Made by a program: the position numbers and the translations under genes | The notes under the pieces: generated by a model | The model's database searches: none | Told to the model about the DNA's origin: nothing | The model's input: only the letters and a program-made list of their open reading frames with translations | Part shown: piece by piece, positions 62,806 through 64,000 of the stretch | How positions within the stretch are numbered: position 1 is the first letter of the stretch | How the letters are laid out: each line of letters begins with the position of its first letter | Assembly: GCF_000328765.2 (NCBI RefSeq) | Contig: NC_019954.2 | Location: 934,501 to 998,500 of the forward strand | From: Tepidanaerobacter acetatoxydans Re1 | GTDB taxonomy: Bacteria > Bacillota > Thermosediminibacteria > Thermosediminibacterales > Tepidanaerobacteraceae | Direction of reading: 5' to 3' | DNA: 64,000 nt

Positions 62806-64000
62806 TTAAGGCTTAGCTAAACCATAGGCCTTTCTGTCATAAAGCAGATTGACCATCCTAATTATATTGCTCGCAATATTTGCTAATGTAATATGAATCT
62901 TTGCCCCAGTTAAAGTAAGATATCTACATCTTCTAATACCATGATTTAATACTTGAGTTGCAAAGCGTCTTTCAATTTTATATCTTTTGTTCAAAGCAGT
63001 TTTGAATTGTTCTGTTTGGTTATGTTTTTTATCCCTTATCATTACATCGTATCTTAAAGGTACAGTTATTTTCTTTATCGCATTTCTTTTTAGTTCATTT
63101 TTAGAATAACACTTAGGTCTTAAAGGGCATGTTTCACATATATTTCTGTCAAATTTGAAGTAAAGTTGGTCTTTAGATTGTGATACATTTTTGGTAATTA
63201 TTCCGTTGGGACATTCAACACTACTTAAATCTGTGGATATTTTGAAATCGTGTAATGTGTACTTTTCAAATTTCTTGCTAGGTTCCTTGTAAAAGTCTAT
63301 ATTGCATGTGATATCGTTGTCTTTCAGATATATACGATTATCATAGGTTCCATATACTTTATCGGCTGTAATTTCTTCGGGAACTATGTTATGCTCTTTT
63401 TTTATCTTTTCTAAAAGCGGTATTAACTGTTTTTCATCACCTACGTTAAAGGGAGTCTGAATAGAACCTAGAATTATTTCGCTTTCTTCATCAATGATGA
63501 TATTGTTTTTATATCCCCGTTTTATATTTCCTGGGGATTTATGGGCAATTCTTGCATCAGGGTCTACTGTGCTTACTATTTTATCTTTAGATTTTTCTAA
63601 GTATTGATGAATAATATCCCACAACAGTCCAAACGCTTTTATGTATTGTTTATTTTCTTGAAGTTCATCATATGTATGGAGATAAAGATGTTCTGCATGT
63701 TCTTTTGCTATTTGAGCAAAAGTTTTAACTTTGACTTTCTGGCTTTTTTCACGTTCTTTATCTAGTGCTTCCTCAAAGTCTTTTAAAATTTGCTTTGAAA
63801 GGTCATTGTTAAATTTAGACGTTTCTTTTATGGTTTTTCTAAAGGCTTGACAAATCAGTTTTTTGTCAGATGGAAAGTTTGCATTTGCTGCAACGTCTGT
63901 TGAGTCTATGATTAAATGTTTGTTTTTTACCAAGTTTTCTTCTATACACTTTTCTAATATTTTATTGAAAAATTCCTCAAAAGTTTTATCTTTTAGTCTA
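62806..64000 (-). CDS. IS1182-family transposase (5' end outside window)
   Basis: About 398 codons are visible and the frame is still open at base 64000 (KTFEEFFNKILEKCIEENLVKNKHLIIDSTDV). Features are IDSTDVAANANFPSDKK, VDPDARIAHKSPGNIKRGYKNNIIIDEES (with catalytic Asp), ITADKVYGT (second Asp), a Cys cluster CETCPLRPKCYS and RYKIERRFATQVLNHGIRRCRYLTLTGAKIH with the final Glu. It is a DDE transposase of the IS1182 family, intact as far as visible. Confidence 0.88.
   Translation of the reverse strand, partial: RLKDKTFEEFFNKILEKCIEENLVKNKHLIIDSTDVAANANFPSDKKLICQAFRKTIKETSKFNNDLSKQILKDFEEALDKEREKSQKVKVKTFAQIAKEHAEHLYLHTYDELQENKQYIKAFGLLWDIIHQYLEKSKDKIVSTVDPDARIAHKSPGNIKRGYKNNIIIDEESEIILGSIQTPFNVGDEKQLIPLLEKIKKEHNIVPEEITADKVYGTYDNRIYLKDNDITCNIDFYKEPSKKFEKYTLHDFKISTDLSSVECPNGIITKNVSQSKDQLYFKFDRNICETCPLRPKCYSKNELKRNAIKKITVPLRYDVMIRDKKHNQTEQFKTALNKRYKIERRFATQVLNHGIRRCRYLTLTGAKIHITLANIASNIIRMVNLLYDRKAYGLAKP

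Overview
The window looks like a low-GC Gram-positive anaerobe of the class Clostridia. Strong AAGGAGG ribosome-binding sites, TTG starts, an agr-type quorum system, a methionine gamma-lyase, RlmD/TrmL/RsgA housekeeping genes and many Clostridium-like mobile elements support this. No rRNA, tRNA or CRISPR array was seen. The species cannot be named from the sequence.

Layout. Positions 1-15600 are mostly chromosomal backbone: the 3' part of megL beside an NhaC/MetT-like transporter, a PHP phosphoesterase, trmL, a chemoreceptor whose mRNA carries a class-I cyclic-di-GMP riboswitch, and rlmD. An IS1634-type element sits between a broken copy of the rlmD 5' end and the intact gene. An AbrB-type regulator with an ABC exporter, two methyltransferases, rsgA and a CD3324-type small protein follow. 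Positions 15600-28000 form a defence island: a HEPN/MNT toxin-antitoxin pair, a three-gene CBASS operon (CD-NTase, E2-like protein, HNH-SAVED effector) that looks like the short E2-only type II form, a large SF2 helicase with a nuclease-like C-terminus, and an Abi_2 (AbiD/AbiF) protein preceded by two tandem small-RNA units, each with its own promoter. Between CBASS and the helicase lies a graveyard of gene fragments and a decayed IS3-family element.

Positions 28000-38100 hold a drug-efflux-like operon (AraC regulator, GyrI-like protein, ABC ATPase and permease), an IS4-family element with clean inverted repeats and a 7-bp target duplication, relaxase/mobC remnants, and a run of unrecognised genes. 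At 38119 a solo left end of the same IS4 family supplies promoter and ribosome-binding site to a two-component system followed by an ABC transporter. Positions 43200-45700 carry a probable lincosamide/streptogramin/pleuromutilin resistance operon (Lsa/CplR-like ABC-F plus Lnu-like nucleotidyltransferase) behind a leader-peptide/terminator attenuator.

Positions 49000-55000 hold an agr-like quorum-sensing locus: agrA, an agrC split into two overlapping frames, and agrB on the minus strand. Divergently there are two near-identical agrD copies (one with a stop at codon 3), each followed by an exported-protein gene. The rest to 64000 is transposase and recombinase debris, an HD-domain protein, an orphan membrane protein and an IS1182-family transposase running off the edge.

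Two cross-cutting signals stand out. A dispersed repeat built on the palindrome GGTGCCTGGCACC sits at the broken ends of at least four truncated genes. The core CATGTGGAG, found in the 3' end of rlmD (a known type of ICE insertion site), recurs at three other places beside mobile-element debris.
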